Source: JANQRX01 sp963663975 (GTDB lineage Bacteria > Pseudomonadota > Alphaproteobacteria > Rhizobiales > Kaistiaceae). Taken from it: a stretch of DNA of 64,000 bases. A model generated the notes under the pieces. The model saw nothing but the letters and a program-made list of their open reading frames with translations. It was not told where the DNA came from and ran no database searches. The stretch's first letter is position 1, and each line of letters starts with the position of its first letter. The translations under genes and the position numbers were made by a program. Shown here piece by piece: positions 36,928-45,893 of this stretch. The DNA is taken from contig CAXXRA010000013.1 in assembly GCA_963663975.2 (NCBI GenBank), positions 56,549-120,548 on the forward strand. Direction: 5' to 3'.

Positions 36928-37980
36928 ATGTCAACGAATGTGATCTCGCCGGACTGGGACGCCGAACGATACCGTGACCGGCGAGCGTTCCTGGTCGCCC
37001 GCGGCGATATCACCATGGCGCTGCGCGACTGGTTCCTGCGTGCCGGCTTCGTTGAGGTGGAAACCTCCGCGTTGCAGACCTCGCCCGGTAATGAGACCCA
37101 TCTGCATGGGCTGCGCACGACGGTGACCGCGCCGGACGGCAACCGGTCTGTCCGCTATCTCCACACCTCGCCGGAATTCGCCATGAAGAAGCTGCTGGCG
37201 GCAGGCGAGGAACGCATCGTCAGTTTCGCCCGCGTCTACCGCGACCGCGAGGTGACCCTGTTGCACACGCCGGAGTTCACGATGGTCGAATGGTATCGCG
37301 TGAACGAGTGCTATGAAACTGCCATGAACGACACGATCGCGCTGGTGCGTGCCGCGGCGGCGGCGGCCGGCGACGGCACGTTGAGGTGGAAGGACAGCCA
37401 CGCCGATCCACGCCTCGAACCGGTGCACCTGACGGTCGCCGAAGCATTCCGGCGATACGGTTCGATCGATATCGCCGCAATCGAGGGTGACCGGGACGGT
37501 TTCGGCAAGGTCGCCCGTGCCGGCGGCGTTCGCGTCGCCGCCGACGACGACTGGTCCGACATCTTCAGCCGGATTCTGGTTGAAAGGATCGAACCGCGAC
37601 TCGGCATCGGGCGTCTGACGATCCTGTGCGACTATCCGGTGAGCGAGGCGGCGCTGGCCAGAACCAGGCCGGACGCGCCCTCGATCGCGGAGCGCTTCGA
37701 ACTCTATGCCTGCGGCGTCGAACTCGCCAACGGCTTCGCCGAACTGAACGATGCGGACGAACAGCGCCGGCGCTTTGTCGTCGCCATGGACCGCAAACAG
37801 GAGATCTATGGCGAGCGCTACCCGATCGACGAGGATTTTCTCGACGCGCTGTCGGTCATGCCGCCGGCAAGCGGTGTTGCGCTCGGCCTCGACCGCCTGG
37901 TGATGCTGGCGACCGGTGCGCCCTCGGTCCATCACGTCCAGTGGACGCCGTGGTCTTTGCCGGGGGAAGCGGCGCCGTGA
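36928..37980 (+). CDS. epmA: EF-P beta-lysine ligase EpmA (PoxA/GenX)
   Basis: 350 residues, a lysyl-tRNA-synthetase-like catalytic core without the anticodon-binding domain. Class II motifs are seen: motif 2 as FARVYRDREVTLLHTPEFTM, motif 3 as ASGVALGLDRLVML. It attaches (R)-beta-lysine to EF-P Lys33. ATG 36928 has gcggaag upstream. It overlaps epmB by 4 bp (GTGA) and faces efp, so all partners of the pathway except the hydroxylase EpmC are together. Confidence 0.93.
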   Translation: MSTNVISPDWDAERYRDRRAFLVARGDITMALRDWFLRAGFVEVETSALQTSPGNETHLHGLRTTVTAPDGNRSVRYLHTSPEFAMKKLLAAGEERIVSFARVYRDREVTLLHTPEFTMVEWYRVNECYETAMNDTIALVRAAAAAAGDGTLRWKDSHADPRLEPVHLTVAEAFRRYGSIDIAAIEGDRDGFGKVARAGGVRVAADDDWSDIFSRILVERIEPRLGIGRLTILCDYPVSEAALARTRPDAPSIAERFELYACGVELANGFAELNDADEQRRRFVVAMDRKQEIYGERYPIDEDFLDALSVMPPASGVALGLDRLVMLATGAPSVHHVQWTPWSLPGEAAP

Positions 37981-39059
37981 GCGGGCAGCCAGCCGGTATC
38001 GGTGCGACGCCGGCCACCCTGCGCAGCGCGGCCGAGTTTGCCGAAGCCGGACTGATCGCGCCCAAGGACGTCCCGGTCGTCGACCAGATCGGGCGGCGTT
38101 ACGCCATCGCCATATCGCCGGCCATGACCGATCTCATCAACCGCGCCGACGGCGACGACGCCATCGCCCGCCAGTTCGTTCCCGATCCTCGCGAGTTGGT
38201 CGTCACGCAGGAGGAGCGCGCCGACCCGATCGGCGACGGTGCCCACGAAGTGTCGCGCGGGCTGATCCACCGCTACCCCGACCGGGTCTTGCTCAAGCTG
38301 GTGGCGGCCTGCGCGGTCTATTGCCGGTTCTGCTTCAGGCGCGAGGCGGTCGGCAAGGGCGAGGCCAATATGAGCCGCGACGACATCGCCGCCGCGCTTC
38401 GCTACATCCGCTCCAACCAGGCCGTCTGGGAGGTGATTCTGTCCGGGGGCGACCCGCTGGTCGCCTCCCCCAACCGTCTCTCCGACATTGCCGCACAAAT
38501 CGGCGCGATCGATCACGTCGCGGTCCTGCGCGTTCACACCAGGGTTCCGGTGGTGGCGCCGGAGCTGGTCACCGAGGCGCTGGCGACGGCGCTCATCAAA
38601 CCCGGCCTGTCCACATGGGTCGCCATCCACGCCAACCATCCCCGCGAACTGACCGAGACGGCGGTGGCGTCCCTGCAGCGGCTGGCCGCGGCCGGTGTTC
38701 ACCTGGTCAGCCAGACCGTGCTGCTGCGCGGCGTCAATGACAATGTCGACACGCTGGCGGCGCTGATGCGCGCCCTGGTCGCGGCCGGTGTCAAACCATA
38801 CTACCTGCATCATCCGGACCTGGCCCCGGGAACCGGCCATTTCCGGCTCGGTATCGCCGAGGGCCAGCTTCTAGTCGCAGCGCTGCGGGCACGCGTGTCG
38901 GGCCTTTGCCAGCCGACCTACGTCCTCGATATTCCGGGTGGTTACGGCAAAGTGCCGCTCACGCCGGCGGCGGTTCGTGAAGACGACGGGCAGACCGTCA
39001 TTACCGACCGCCACGGCCGGACCCATCGCTATCCTCCTCATGAGGTTGCCGACAGCTGA
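37977..39059 (+). CDS. epmB: EF-P-associated L-lysine 2,3-aminomutase EpmB (radical SAM)
   Basis: 360 residues from GTG 37977. The radical-SAM cluster motif is CAVYCRFCFRRE, followed by the SAM-binding VILSGGDPL and the PLP-binding C-terminal part (YLHHPDLAPGTGHFRLG). It makes (R)-beta-lysine from L-lysine for EpmA. The start overlaps the epmA stop. N-terminal VVDQIGRRYAIAISPAM is typical of the EpmB group rather than catabolic KamA. Confidence 0.93.
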   Translation: MSGQPAGIGATPATLRSAAEFAEAGLIAPKDVPVVDQIGRRYAIAISPAMTDLINRADGDDAIARQFVPDPRELVVTQEERADPIGDGAHEVSRGLIHRYPDRVLLKLVAACAVYCRFCFRREAVGKGEANMSRDDIAAALRYIRSNQAVWEVILSGGDPLVASPNRLSDIAAQIGAIDHVAVLRVHTRVPVVAPELVTEALATALIKPGLSTWVAIHANHPRELTETAVASLQRLAAAGVHLVSQTVLLRGVNDNVDTLAALMRALVAAGVKPYYLHHPDLAPGTGHFRLGIAEGQLLVAALRARVSGLCQPTYVLDIPGGYGKVPLTPAAVREDDGQTVITDRHGRTHRYPPHEVADS

Positions 39060-39164
39060 CGGCCAGCGCACGAGCATTTGATCGATCCTGATTTGATCAT
39101 CGGCGGTATTTGGCCGATGTCTGACGGGCGTGGGGCCGACAGTTGGTAGTGGAGTTCCGGCAGC

Positions 39165-39581
39165 ATGATCAATCGTCGCTCTCTTCTTGGCATTGCCGCC
39201 GGCGCCGCGGCTGTGGTGGCGTTTGCCGGAACCCAGCTCACCGGCGGTGCGGCGGCCGCGGCCGAGAACACCGCCTTCGAGGTCGCCGCCTTCCAGGCCG
39301 CCCAGGCCAGCGGCAAGTCGATCCTGGTCGATATCCGCGCCTGGTGGTGCCCGACCTGCGCCCGGCAGAAACGCATCATTTCGGAACTGATCAAGAAGTC
39401 GAAATTCGGTGATCTGGTGATCTTCGAAGTCGACTATGACCGGCAGAAATCGGTGGTACGGGCCTTCGGCGCCTGGCGCCAGTCGACCCTGATCGTCTTC
39501 AAGGGCGCAACCGAAGTCCGCCGTTCGGTTGCCGACACCAGGCCGGCGGCGATCGAGGCGTTGCTCGACCTGACGATCTAG
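39165..39581 (+). CDS. Exported thioredoxin-like protein
   Basis: 138 residues. The N-terminus MINRRSLLGIAAGAAAVVAF is a signal sequence with twin arginines; the motif N-R-R-S-L-L is close to but not a strict Tat motif. The thioredoxin fold has the redox pair in WWCPTCARQK. It sits 11 bp upstream of a CcdA-like membrane reductase, so together they probably move reducing equivalents into the periplasm, as DsbD does with its domains. Confidence 0.85.
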   Translation: MINRRSLLGIAAGAAAVVAFAGTQLTGGAAAAAENTAFEVAAFQAAQASGKSILVDIRAWWCPTCARQKRIISELIKKSKFGDLVIFEVDYDRQKSVVRAFGAWRQSTLIVFKGATEVRRSVADTRPAAIEALLDLTI

Positions 39582-39592
39582 GACCCGGCGAG

Positions 39593-40315
39593 ATGGACAT
39601 CGTTGGTTTGGGACTGGCCGCCCTTGCCGGCGTCCTGACGATGCTTTCCCCGTGCGTCATTCCGCTGCTGCCGCTGGTACTCGGGGGTGCGGCCTCGGAG
39701 CACAAATTCGGGCCGGTGGCGCTGGCCGGCGGTCTGGCGATCTCCTTCACCATAATCGGCCTGTTTGTGGCCACGATCGGCTTCGGCATCGGCCTCGATA
39801 CCGAGTTCTTCCGGGCGGTGGCGGCGATCCTATTGGTGACGGTCGGCCTGATCCTGACGGTGCCGATGCTGCAGGCGCGGCTGGCGGTCGCCGCCGGTCC
39901 GGTGAGCAACTGGACCGAACAGCGATTCGGCGGATTTTCGACTTCGGGGCTGGGGGGACAGTTTTCGCTCGGCCTGCTGCTCGGCGCGGTCTGGGTGCCT
40001 TGCGTCGGTCCGACCATCGGCGCCGCCTCGCTGCTCGCCTCGAGCGGGGAAAATCTCGGTCAGGTGGCGCTCACCATGCTGGTGTTCGGCTTCGGTGCCG
40101 GTATTCCGCTGGCGCTGCTGGGGCTGTTGTCGCGTGAAGCGCTGATCCGTTGGCGTGACCGGATGGCCCGTGCCGGCAAGGGGTTCAAGACCGCGCTTGG
40201 CGTGATTCTGGTCGCCGTTGGCGTGCTGATCCTGTCCGGTGTCGACAGGACCCTGGAGGCGGCACTGGTCGAATCTTCACCGGACTGGCTGATCGACCTA
40301 ACGACACGGTTCTAA
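39593..40315 (+). CDS. CcdA/DsbD-type transmembrane thiol:disulfide carrier
   Basis: 240 residues, six membrane helices. The two membrane cysteines are in LTMLSPCVIPLLPL and AVWVPCVGPTIG, the hallmark of CcdA/DsbD-beta proteins. It transfers electrons from cytoplasmic thioredoxin to the periplasm, here most likely to the thioredoxin-like protein encoded just upstream. Two-gene unit. Confidence 0.9.
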   Translation: MDIVGLGLAALAGVLTMLSPCVIPLLPLVLGGAASEHKFGPVALAGGLAISFTIIGLFVATIGFGIGLDTEFFRAVAAILLVTVGLILTVPMLQARLAVAAGPVSNWTEQRFGGFSTSGLGGQFSLGLLLGAVWVPCVGPTIGAASLLASSGENLGQVALTMLVFGFGAGIPLALLGLLSREALIRWRDRMARAGKGFKTALGVILVAVGVLILSGVDRTLEAALVESSPDWLIDLTTRF

Positions 40316-40361
40316 AACTCAGACCACCGACACGGAAATTTGTGGTTGCCGTGGTCGCCGG

Positions 40362-41139
40362 TCAGGCGGCGCGCCTGGTGAACAGCGCCTCGATCGCCAC
40401 GTGGTTGCGGGTCACGGTGGCGAAGCTGCCTTCCGGGATTTCCGTCCAATTGTCCGGATTGCCGTCGAGCGGCTCGGAGGCGATCGCCTGGCCGCCATTG
40501 TCGAGTGATTTGGAAAGGTACAGCGACGGGCTCCTGGCGTCGCTCGAATAGCGGAACGCATAGGCGGCGTCGCCATCGGACAACACGCAGGTGAGGCGGG
40601 TTGGTTTTTGGGTCTCGCCCTGGGCACGAAGAATTTTTGCGATCACGCTTTCGCAGGCCTGCCGCGGAGCGGACGGATCATGCGCCAAAATCAGCAGAAA
40701 AAGCAGTTCCGAATCGGTCGTGCCCTGACGAGCTTGATAGAGGTCGTCAGGGAGTGCGGTTTCGAGTTCCCGACGAAGCCGGGCGAATTCGGCGATTTGG
40801 CCGTTGTGCATGAACGACCAATGGCGGTGGGTGAAGGGGTGGCAGTTCGAACGGGTCGTCTCACCCGTCGTCGAGGCACGGACATGGGCGAGGAAAGCCG
40901 GGGCGCTGACGTTGCGGCAAAGGCTGATCAGATTGCGATCGGCCCAGGCCGGCAGGACGTCGCGATAGAGGCCGGGCTCCCTGTGCCGCCCGTACCAGGC
41001 GACGCCGAAGCCATCGCCGTTGACCGCGAGCTTGGCCTCCTCGGCATTCTGACTTTGCTGCAGCAGGGAATGAGCCGGAGCGACAATGAATGTTCTCCAG
41101 CGGGATCTCGGGACCGATATAGGCGGCAAGTCGGCACAT
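40362..41139 (-). pseudogene. Class II glutamine amidotransferase (YafJ-like), frameshifted
   Basis: The N-terminus MCRLAAYIGPEIPLEN carries the catalytic Cys2 and is in one frame; the remaining ~245 residues (VAPAHSLLQQSQNAEEAKLA, NGDGFGVAWYG, HVRASTTGETTRSNCHPFTH, MHNGQIAEF) are in another. A 4-bp tandem duplication (aatgaatg on the plus strand, 41085-41092) causes the shift. Without it the gene would be a normal ~258-residue amidotransferase of the YafJ/EgtC type. It directly follows a DUF6356 gene. Confidence 0.85.
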
Positions 41140-41147
41140 CGTCGCAC

Positions 41148-41402
41148 TCAGCGGCGTTGGGCGCCGCGGTTTTCGATGCGCGCATGGAGTTCGCGGATCG
41201 TGTCACTGGCGGTGGTCTCGCACAGCGCCGGGATGAGCGCGTGAACCACGGCCGCGGCCGCGGCCAAGGCGAGCCGGCCGGCAAACCAGGCGGCGAAACG
41301 CAGGTGCTCGAAATAGGTCTCGTCGACGCTTTCCGGATGGTCGACAAAGATCGCCTGCAACCGCGGCCGGCGGCTTGGCGACTTGGCTTCGGTAACGGAC
41401 AT
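41148..41402 (-). CDS. DUF6356 family small protein
   Basis: 84 residues from ATG 41402. Family pattern IFVDHPESVDETYFEHLRFA followed by a hydrophobic helix (GRLALAAAAAVVHALIPAL) and the tail CETTASDTIRELHARI. Probably membrane-associated; function unknown. It lies 8 bp upstream of the amidotransferase start and is divergent from the Lrp/AsnC regulator. Confidence 0.75.
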   Translation of the reverse strand: MSVTEAKSPSRRPRLQAIFVDHPESVDETYFEHLRFAAWFAGRLALAAAAAVVHALIPALCETTASDTIRELHARIENRGAQRR

Positions 41403-41499
41403 GTTTGGGCCTCCCAACGACTCTCTCGATCTTTGACCGTCACCAATGTACCAAGAAATGCTGAGAAGAATTCCCAAAGATGATTGTCGTAACTAAAAT

Positions 41500-41517
41500 A
41501 TTGGGATATTCTCCCAT
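41500..41517 (+). promoter_or_regulatory. Inverted repeat before the Lrp/AsnC gene
   Basis: attgggatattctcccat contains tggga-tattc-tccca, an inverted repeat of 5-bp arms that ends 3 bp before the ATG. In an AT-rich divergent promoter region next to an Lrp-type gene it is a plausible autoregulatory site, but the evidence is only its position and symmetry. Confidence 0.35.
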
Positions 41518-41519
41518 CA

Positions 41520-41981
41520 ATGACGAAATCAATCGACGAAACTGACCGTCGCATTCTCGGTGAGCTTCAGCGCGACGCGGCGATCAGCATCGAAGCCCTG
41601 GCCGAGCGCGTGCATCTGTCACGCAATGCCTGCTGGCGCCGGGTCAAGCGACTGGAGGAGCGCGAGGTGCTGCGCAAACGCGTGGCGCTGGTCGATCCCG
41701 AGGCCGTCGATCTCGGCCTGCTGGTCTTTGCCCTGATCCGCACCAATGAACACGAACCCGGCTGGCTGGAGCGTTTCAAGCGCGCCGTTCGGGACATGAA
41801 CGAGATCGTCGGCGCCCACCGCATGAGCGGCGATCTCGATTACGTGTTGCGGGTGCGGGTCAAGGACGTGAAGGACTATGACCGCTTTTACCAGCAGCTG
41901 ATCACCCGTGTGCCGCTGGCCGACATTTCGGCCAGTTTTGTGATGGAGGATATCAAGGACACCACCGCCCTGCCGCTGTGA
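41520..41981 (+). CDS. Lrp/AsnC family transcriptional regulator
   Basis: 153 residues: N-terminal winged helix-turn-helix (DETDRRILGELQRDAAISIE, LAERVHLSRNACWRRVKRLE) and C-terminal RAM effector domain (VGAHRMSGDLDYVLRVRVKD). Probably senses an amino acid. The divergent DUF6356-amidotransferase unit and its own gene share the 117-bp promoter region and are likely targets. Confidence 0.9.
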   Translation: MTKSIDETDRRILGELQRDAAISIEALAERVHLSRNACWRRVKRLEEREVLRKRVALVDPEAVDLGLLVFALIRTNEHEPGWLERFKRAVRDMNEIVGAHRMSGDLDYVLRVRVKDVKDYDRFYQQLITRVPLADISASFVMEDIKDTTALPL

Positions 41982-41990
41982 GAAGCGCGC

Positions 41991-42359
41991 TCAGGTTGGG
42001 TTGCGTTTTGCCATGAGCGCCTCGAGCGCCGCCCGGTCGATGTCGCCGGATTTCATTTTCGCTAGCAACGTTTCCGGCGAGAGACCGGCGGCGGTAGCCA
42101 GCGCTTTGATCATCTGCGTCTTGTCTTCGTTCGATGGTCCGAAGGGCGAGGGTGGGCCGAAATGCCGGGTCTCAGGGTCTTCTGCGACCCAGGCGCGGTG
42201 TTCTTCTTCGATCTCGGCGATCACTGGGAGCAGGTCGGCGATGTCGCCGGCGCGCAGCCGCGCCGCCTTTTCGGTGTCGCCGGACTGCTCCCACATCTGG
42301 GTGAGGTCATGTGCCATGTTCTGCGCGTCGGGGTGCCGCGCCAGATCGAGGGACAGCAT
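41991..42359 (-). CDS. Hypothetical protein next to IS21
   Basis: 122 residues from ATG 42359: MLSLDLARHPDAQNMAHDLT, then a helical, acidic region (IADLLPVIAEIEEEHRAWVA) and a C-terminal PETLLAKMKSGDIDRAALEA that could form a small helical domain. No family recognised. The IS21 left end begins 16 bp upstream of this start, so its promoter, and possibly a longer N-terminus, have been removed. Confidence 0.5.
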   Translation of the reverse strand: MLSLDLARHPDAQNMAHDLTQMWEQSGDTEKAARLRAGDIADLLPVIAEIEEEHRAWVAEDPETRHFGPPSPFGPSNEDKTQMIKALATAAGLSPETLLAKMKSGDIDRAALEALMAKRNPT

Positions 42360-42490
42360 GATGGCAACGGCACGTGTTGATCGGCGTGGAATATTGACCC
42401 CCTTGGTGGGGTAATCGGCGTCCAAAATTGACCCCCCTGGTTTTGTGATTTTTAACACACCTCGTTGTTTGGACAGACGAGGTGGGGGAG

Positions 42491-44005
42491 ATGCTGGTTG
42501 TGGAGACGATCGCACGGATACGTCGGGATCATCTGGTGAGGGGCGTTCCGATCAAGAAGATCGCCCGGGATTTGAGGGTTTCGAAGAACACGGTGCGCAA
42601 GGTGGTGCGGGGCGATGAGACCTCGTACAGCTACGAGCGCAAGATCCAGCCGATGCCGAAGCTTGGGCCGTGGGTGGATGAGCTCGAGCGCCAGCTGGAG
42701 GCCAACGAGAAGAGGCCGCGCCGGGATCGGCTGTCTCTGCTGCGGATTCATGAAGACCTTGCGGCTCTGGGCTATGGCGGCGGCTACGACGCAGTGCGCC
42801 GCTACGCCAGGACCTGGCGTCGGCGGTGGCGGCTGTTGTCGCCGTCGCAGGGTTTTGTGCCGCTGAGCTTCGATCCCGGCGAGGCCTACCAGTTCGACTG
42901 GAGCCACGAGTACGCGCGCCTGTCGGGTGTGACGACCAAGGTGAAGGCGGCGCACATGCGGCTCTGCTACAGCCGCATGCAGCTGGTTCAGATCTTCCCG
43001 CGCGAGAGCCAGGAGATGGTGTTCGAGGCGCACGAACGGGCCTTCCACTTCTTCGGCGGGGTCTGCCGGCGGGGCATCTACGACAACATGAAGACGGCGG
43101 TGAGCATGGTCTTCGTCGGCAAGGAGCGCGCCTACAATCGGCGCTTTCTGGAGCTGTGCTCCCACCATCTGGTGGAGCCGGTGGCGTGCACTCCGGGTGC
43201 GGGCTGGGAGAAGGGGCAGGTCGAGAGGCAGGTGGGTGACGTCCGCGGCCGCCTGTTCGTGCCCATCCCGCGGGGCCGCTCCTACGTCGAGATCAACGAG
43301 TGGCTGATGGATCGGTGTATCGAGGACGCCAAGAAGCGGCCGCATCCGACGATCGAGAGCAAGACGGTGTGGCAGGTGTTCGAGGAGGAGCGGCCCTTCT
43401 TGATGGCCTATCGCGGCCCCTTCGACGGCTTCCACGCCACCGAGGTGGCGGTGTCCAAGACCTGTCTGGTGCGCTTCGACAACAACCACTACAGCGTCGC
43501 CGCCCGTGCCGTCGGGCGGCCGGTCGACGTGCGGGCCTACGCCGATCGGATCGTCATCCGCCAGGACGGCGAGACCGTCGCCGAGCATCCCCGCAGCTTC
43601 GGGCGCGGCCAGGTCGCCTACGATCCGTGGCACTACGTGCCGATCCTGACGAGGAAGCCCGGCGCGCTGCGCAATGGCGCGCCCTTCAAGGGCTGGCAAC
43701 TGCCCGGCGCGCTCGGCCGCATACGGGCCCGGCTGACGGGTTGCGACGACGGTGACAGGCAGTTCGTGAGGATCCTCGCGGCGGTTCAGGAGGACGGGCT
43801 GGAGGCGGTCGAGGCGGCCTGTGCCGAGGCGCTCGACTGCGGCGCCTGCAGCGCCGACGTCGTGCTCAACATCCTCGCCCGGCAGTGCCAGCCGGCACCG
43901 CCGGCGACCATCCCGACGCCCGAGGGCCTGCAGCTTCGCCACCGGCCGGTGGCCGACTGTCAGCGCTACGATCGCCTGAGGGAGGCCGGTCATGGAGCGT
44001 CATGA
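42491..44005 (+). CDS. istA: IS21 transposase IstA
   Basis: 504 residues. N-terminal helix-turn-helix (PIKKIARDLRVSKNTVRKVV), rve integrase core with FDWSHEYA, GIYDNMKTAV and an EKGQVERQVGD segment carrying the last acidic residue, then the C-terminal IstA domain (FDNNHYSVAARAVGRPVDVR). ATG 42491 is preceded by ggtgggggag. It overlaps istB by 14 bp. Confidence 0.93.
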   Translation: MLVVETIARIRRDHLVRGVPIKKIARDLRVSKNTVRKVVRGDETSYSYERKIQPMPKLGPWVDELERQLEANEKRPRRDRLSLLRIHEDLAALGYGGGYDAVRRYARTWRRRWRLLSPSQGFVPLSFDPGEAYQFDWSHEYARLSGVTTKVKAAHMRLCYSRMQLVQIFPRESQEMVFEAHERAFHFFGGVCRRGIYDNMKTAVSMVFVGKERAYNRRFLELCSHHLVEPVACTPGAGWEKGQVERQVGDVRGRLFVPIPRGRSYVEINEWLMDRCIEDAKKRPHPTIESKTVWQVFEEERPFLMAYRGPFDGFHATEVAVSKTCLVRFDNNHYSVAARAVGRPVDVRAYADRIVIRQDGETVAEHPRSFGRGQVAYDPWHYVPILTRKPGALRNGAPFKGWQLPGALGRIRARLTGCDDGDRQFVRILAAVQEDGLEAVEAACAEALDCGACSADVVLNILARQCQPAPPATIPTPEGLQLRHRPVADCQRYDRLREAGHGAS

Positions 44006-44720
44006 GGTGCTGGCGATGATGACGGCGTTGAAGCTCGCGGGCATGCGCGCCGCCTACGACGACATCCTTGCCGACGGGCTCAAGCGTCGTCATCCGGTGC
44101 AGCAGATCATCGGTACGCTGCTGCAGGTCGAGATCGCCGACAAGACGGCGCGCTCGATCAAGTACCAGATGGCGTCCGCCAGGTTGCCAACGGCCAAGGA
44201 GCTGGCCGACTTCGACTTCGCCGCCTCGCCAGTCAACGAGCCCCTGATCCAGGAGCTCGCCGGCGGCGGCTTCCTGGAGGGCAAGCGCAACATCGTGCTG
44301 GTCGGCGGCACCGGCACCGGCAAGACCCATCTCGCCGTCGCCATCGCGCGCTCCTGCATCCGCAAGGGCGCCCGGGGCCGCTGCTACAACGTCGTCGACC
44401 TGGTCAACCACCTCGAGGCCGAGCTCCGCGCCGGACGCCAGGGCCGCACCGCAGATCAGCTTGTACGCCGCGACTTCGTCATCCTCGACGAACTCGGCTA
44501 CCTGCCCTTCGCCCAGGCCGGCGGGCAGCTGCTCTTCCACCTCATGAGCCGGCTCTACGAGCGCACCTCTATCGTCATCACCACCAACCTCGCCTTCGGC
44601 GAATGGCCATCCGTCTTCGGCGACCCCAAGATGACCACAGCCCTGCTCGACCGTCTCACCCATCATTGCGAGATCATCGAGACCGGCAACGAGAGCTGGC
44701 GCTTCAAGAACCGCTCCTGA
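43992..44720 (+). CDS. istB: IS21 helper ATPase IstB
   Basis: 242-residue AAA+ ATPase related to DnaC. Walker A is GGTGTGKTHLA, Walker B FVILDELGYL, sensor 1 IVITTNLAFGEW. It assists IstA in target capture. The Start ATGGAGCGTCATGAG overlaps the istA end, the standard IS21 arrangement. Confidence 0.93.
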   Translation: MERHEVLAMMTALKLAGMRAAYDDILADGLKRRHPVQQIIGTLLQVEIADKTARSIKYQMASARLPTAKELADFDFAASPVNEPLIQELAGGGFLEGKRNIVLVGGTGTGKTHLAVAIARSCIRKGARGRCYNVVDLVNHLEAELRAGRQGRTADQLVRRDFVILDELGYLPFAQAGGQLLFHLMSRLYERTSIVITTNLAFGEWPSVFGDPKMTTALLDRLTHHCEIIETGNESWRFKNRS

Positions 44721-44867
44721 GCCGCCGCCGGCCGTGCCTGCGGCCCGGTTGCCCCGGTGGGTCAACAGGTACCCCCCCTATTGACTACCGGGACAACCTC
44801 CGCCGTGCCGCTCAGGGGAGTCAATTTTGCACGCCGATCGGGGGTCAATATTGAAAGCCGTTTGACA

Positions 44868-45641
44868 GCCGTGTTGTCCGGATCAAGGATGTCCTCCACG
44901 ACCTGGCTGTCGTGCACCGCCGCGTCGGTCACCTGGTAACGCCGCACCAGCTTGTGCCGGCGGTCCACGTTGACATGGTTCTTGTAACCGTAGTGGCTCT
45001 TGCCATAGCTTCTTTGTCCACCGTGCGTCCGTGTCCTTCTGCGACCGCTTGGCCGGCTGGTCCTTCCAGCCCTCCGGCGTCTCGCCATCCTTGATCCGCG
45101 CGTTGTCGTCACGGCTGTTGCGCTGCTTGGGGACCGGTACGATCGACGCGTCGATGATCTGGCCGCCCATCGCCAGGTAGCCCTGCTTCTCCAGATAGCC
45201 GTCGAAGTCCTCGAACAACGCCTCGACCATGCCCGCCCGCGCCAACTGTTCCCGGTAGAGCCACACCGTCTTGGCGTCGGGGACCTTGTCCTCAAGACCG
45301 AACCCTACGAACCGCATGAACGAGAGGCGGTCGCGAAGCTGGTACTCCACTTGGTCGTCCGAGAGATTGTAAAGCTCGCAGAGAACGATCGCCTTGAACA
45401 TCGCCACCGCGTCCCAGGGCTTTCGCCCCGCCGGCGACTTCCGTTCCTCGGCCGGCTTGCGCCAGATCGCCTCCAGGCGGGCACGGAAATTCTCCCACGG
45501 AACCACCGCGTCGATCCTCGCCAAAGGATCGTTCTTGGCGTCCAGGCCGGCATACCGATTCGCGATGTCGGAAAAGCCCATTTGGCCCATGGTCGGTTCC
45601 CCACATCTACGCGCCAAACCGTCCGGATTATAACCGATCAA
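44868..45641 (-). pseudogene. IS5-family transposase, frameshifted and truncated
   Basis: MGQMGFSDIANRYAGLDAKN start (ATG near 45590), then the DDE core (AMGGQIIDASIVPVPKQRNS). A frameshift near 45010 separates DARWTKKL from YGKSHYGYKNHVNVDRRHKL, and the protein ends at DSQVVEDILDPDNTA where IS21 begins. It lacks the last part of the catalytic domain and is inactive. Confidence 0.85.
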
Positions 45642-45671
45642 GGCTCGGAACAGGGATTTTTAGAGGTGCCC
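44868..45671 (-). mobile_element. IS5-family element, 3' end lost
   Basis: Minus-strand IS5-type element whose start is at 45671 (gggcacctctaaaaatccct on the minus strand, typical of IS5 ends). Its distal end is missing: the sequence stops at the IS21 right end. The flank at the intact end is a sulfotransferase gene fragment. Confidence 0.7.
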
Positions 45672-45775
45672 TTAATACTTCCTATGTGGGTTATTGGAAG
45701 AACTACCGCCGCCACCTCGCTCCGCTGATAGAGGCGCTCGGCGAATATGCAGATGTCGAAACGGCCGCCTCATAG
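45672..45775 (+). pseudogene. C-terminal fragment of a sulfotransferase
   Basis: The 34 codons before TAG 45773-45775 read SYVGYWKNYRRHLAPLIEAL and GEYADVETAAS, clearly similar to the end of the sulfotransferase encoded downstream (SHVGIWRKYRTHLDPLIEAL, GDLADAEAMSS). It is the surviving tail of a tandem paralogue; the rest was replaced by the IS5/IS21 cluster. Confidence 0.8.
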
Positions 45776-45893
45776 AGCAAATCTGGTGCGGCCGGGTGTG
45801 TGACTTGCGGCCGTTGGCGATCCGCCAAGATCATGACAAAACCGGTCCGTGCGCCCCTTGATCCCAGCCCGCCACAGCCGATAAGAACGGTCA

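Larger units (their letters stand above)
42375..44867 (+). mobile_element. Complete IS21-family insertion sequence
   Basis: 2493 bp with istA and istB. Left end TGTTGATCGGCGTGGAATAT, right end (reverse complement) TGTCAAACGGCTTTCAATAT, each followed by multiple ATTGACCCCC repeats, as usual for IS21 ends. The flanks (ggcacg left, gccgtg right) show no clean target duplication. The right end cuts an IS5-type transposase gene and the left end faces an unrelated gene, so a deletion next to the IS is likely. The last ~700 bp recur at 59787-60482. Confidence 0.88.
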
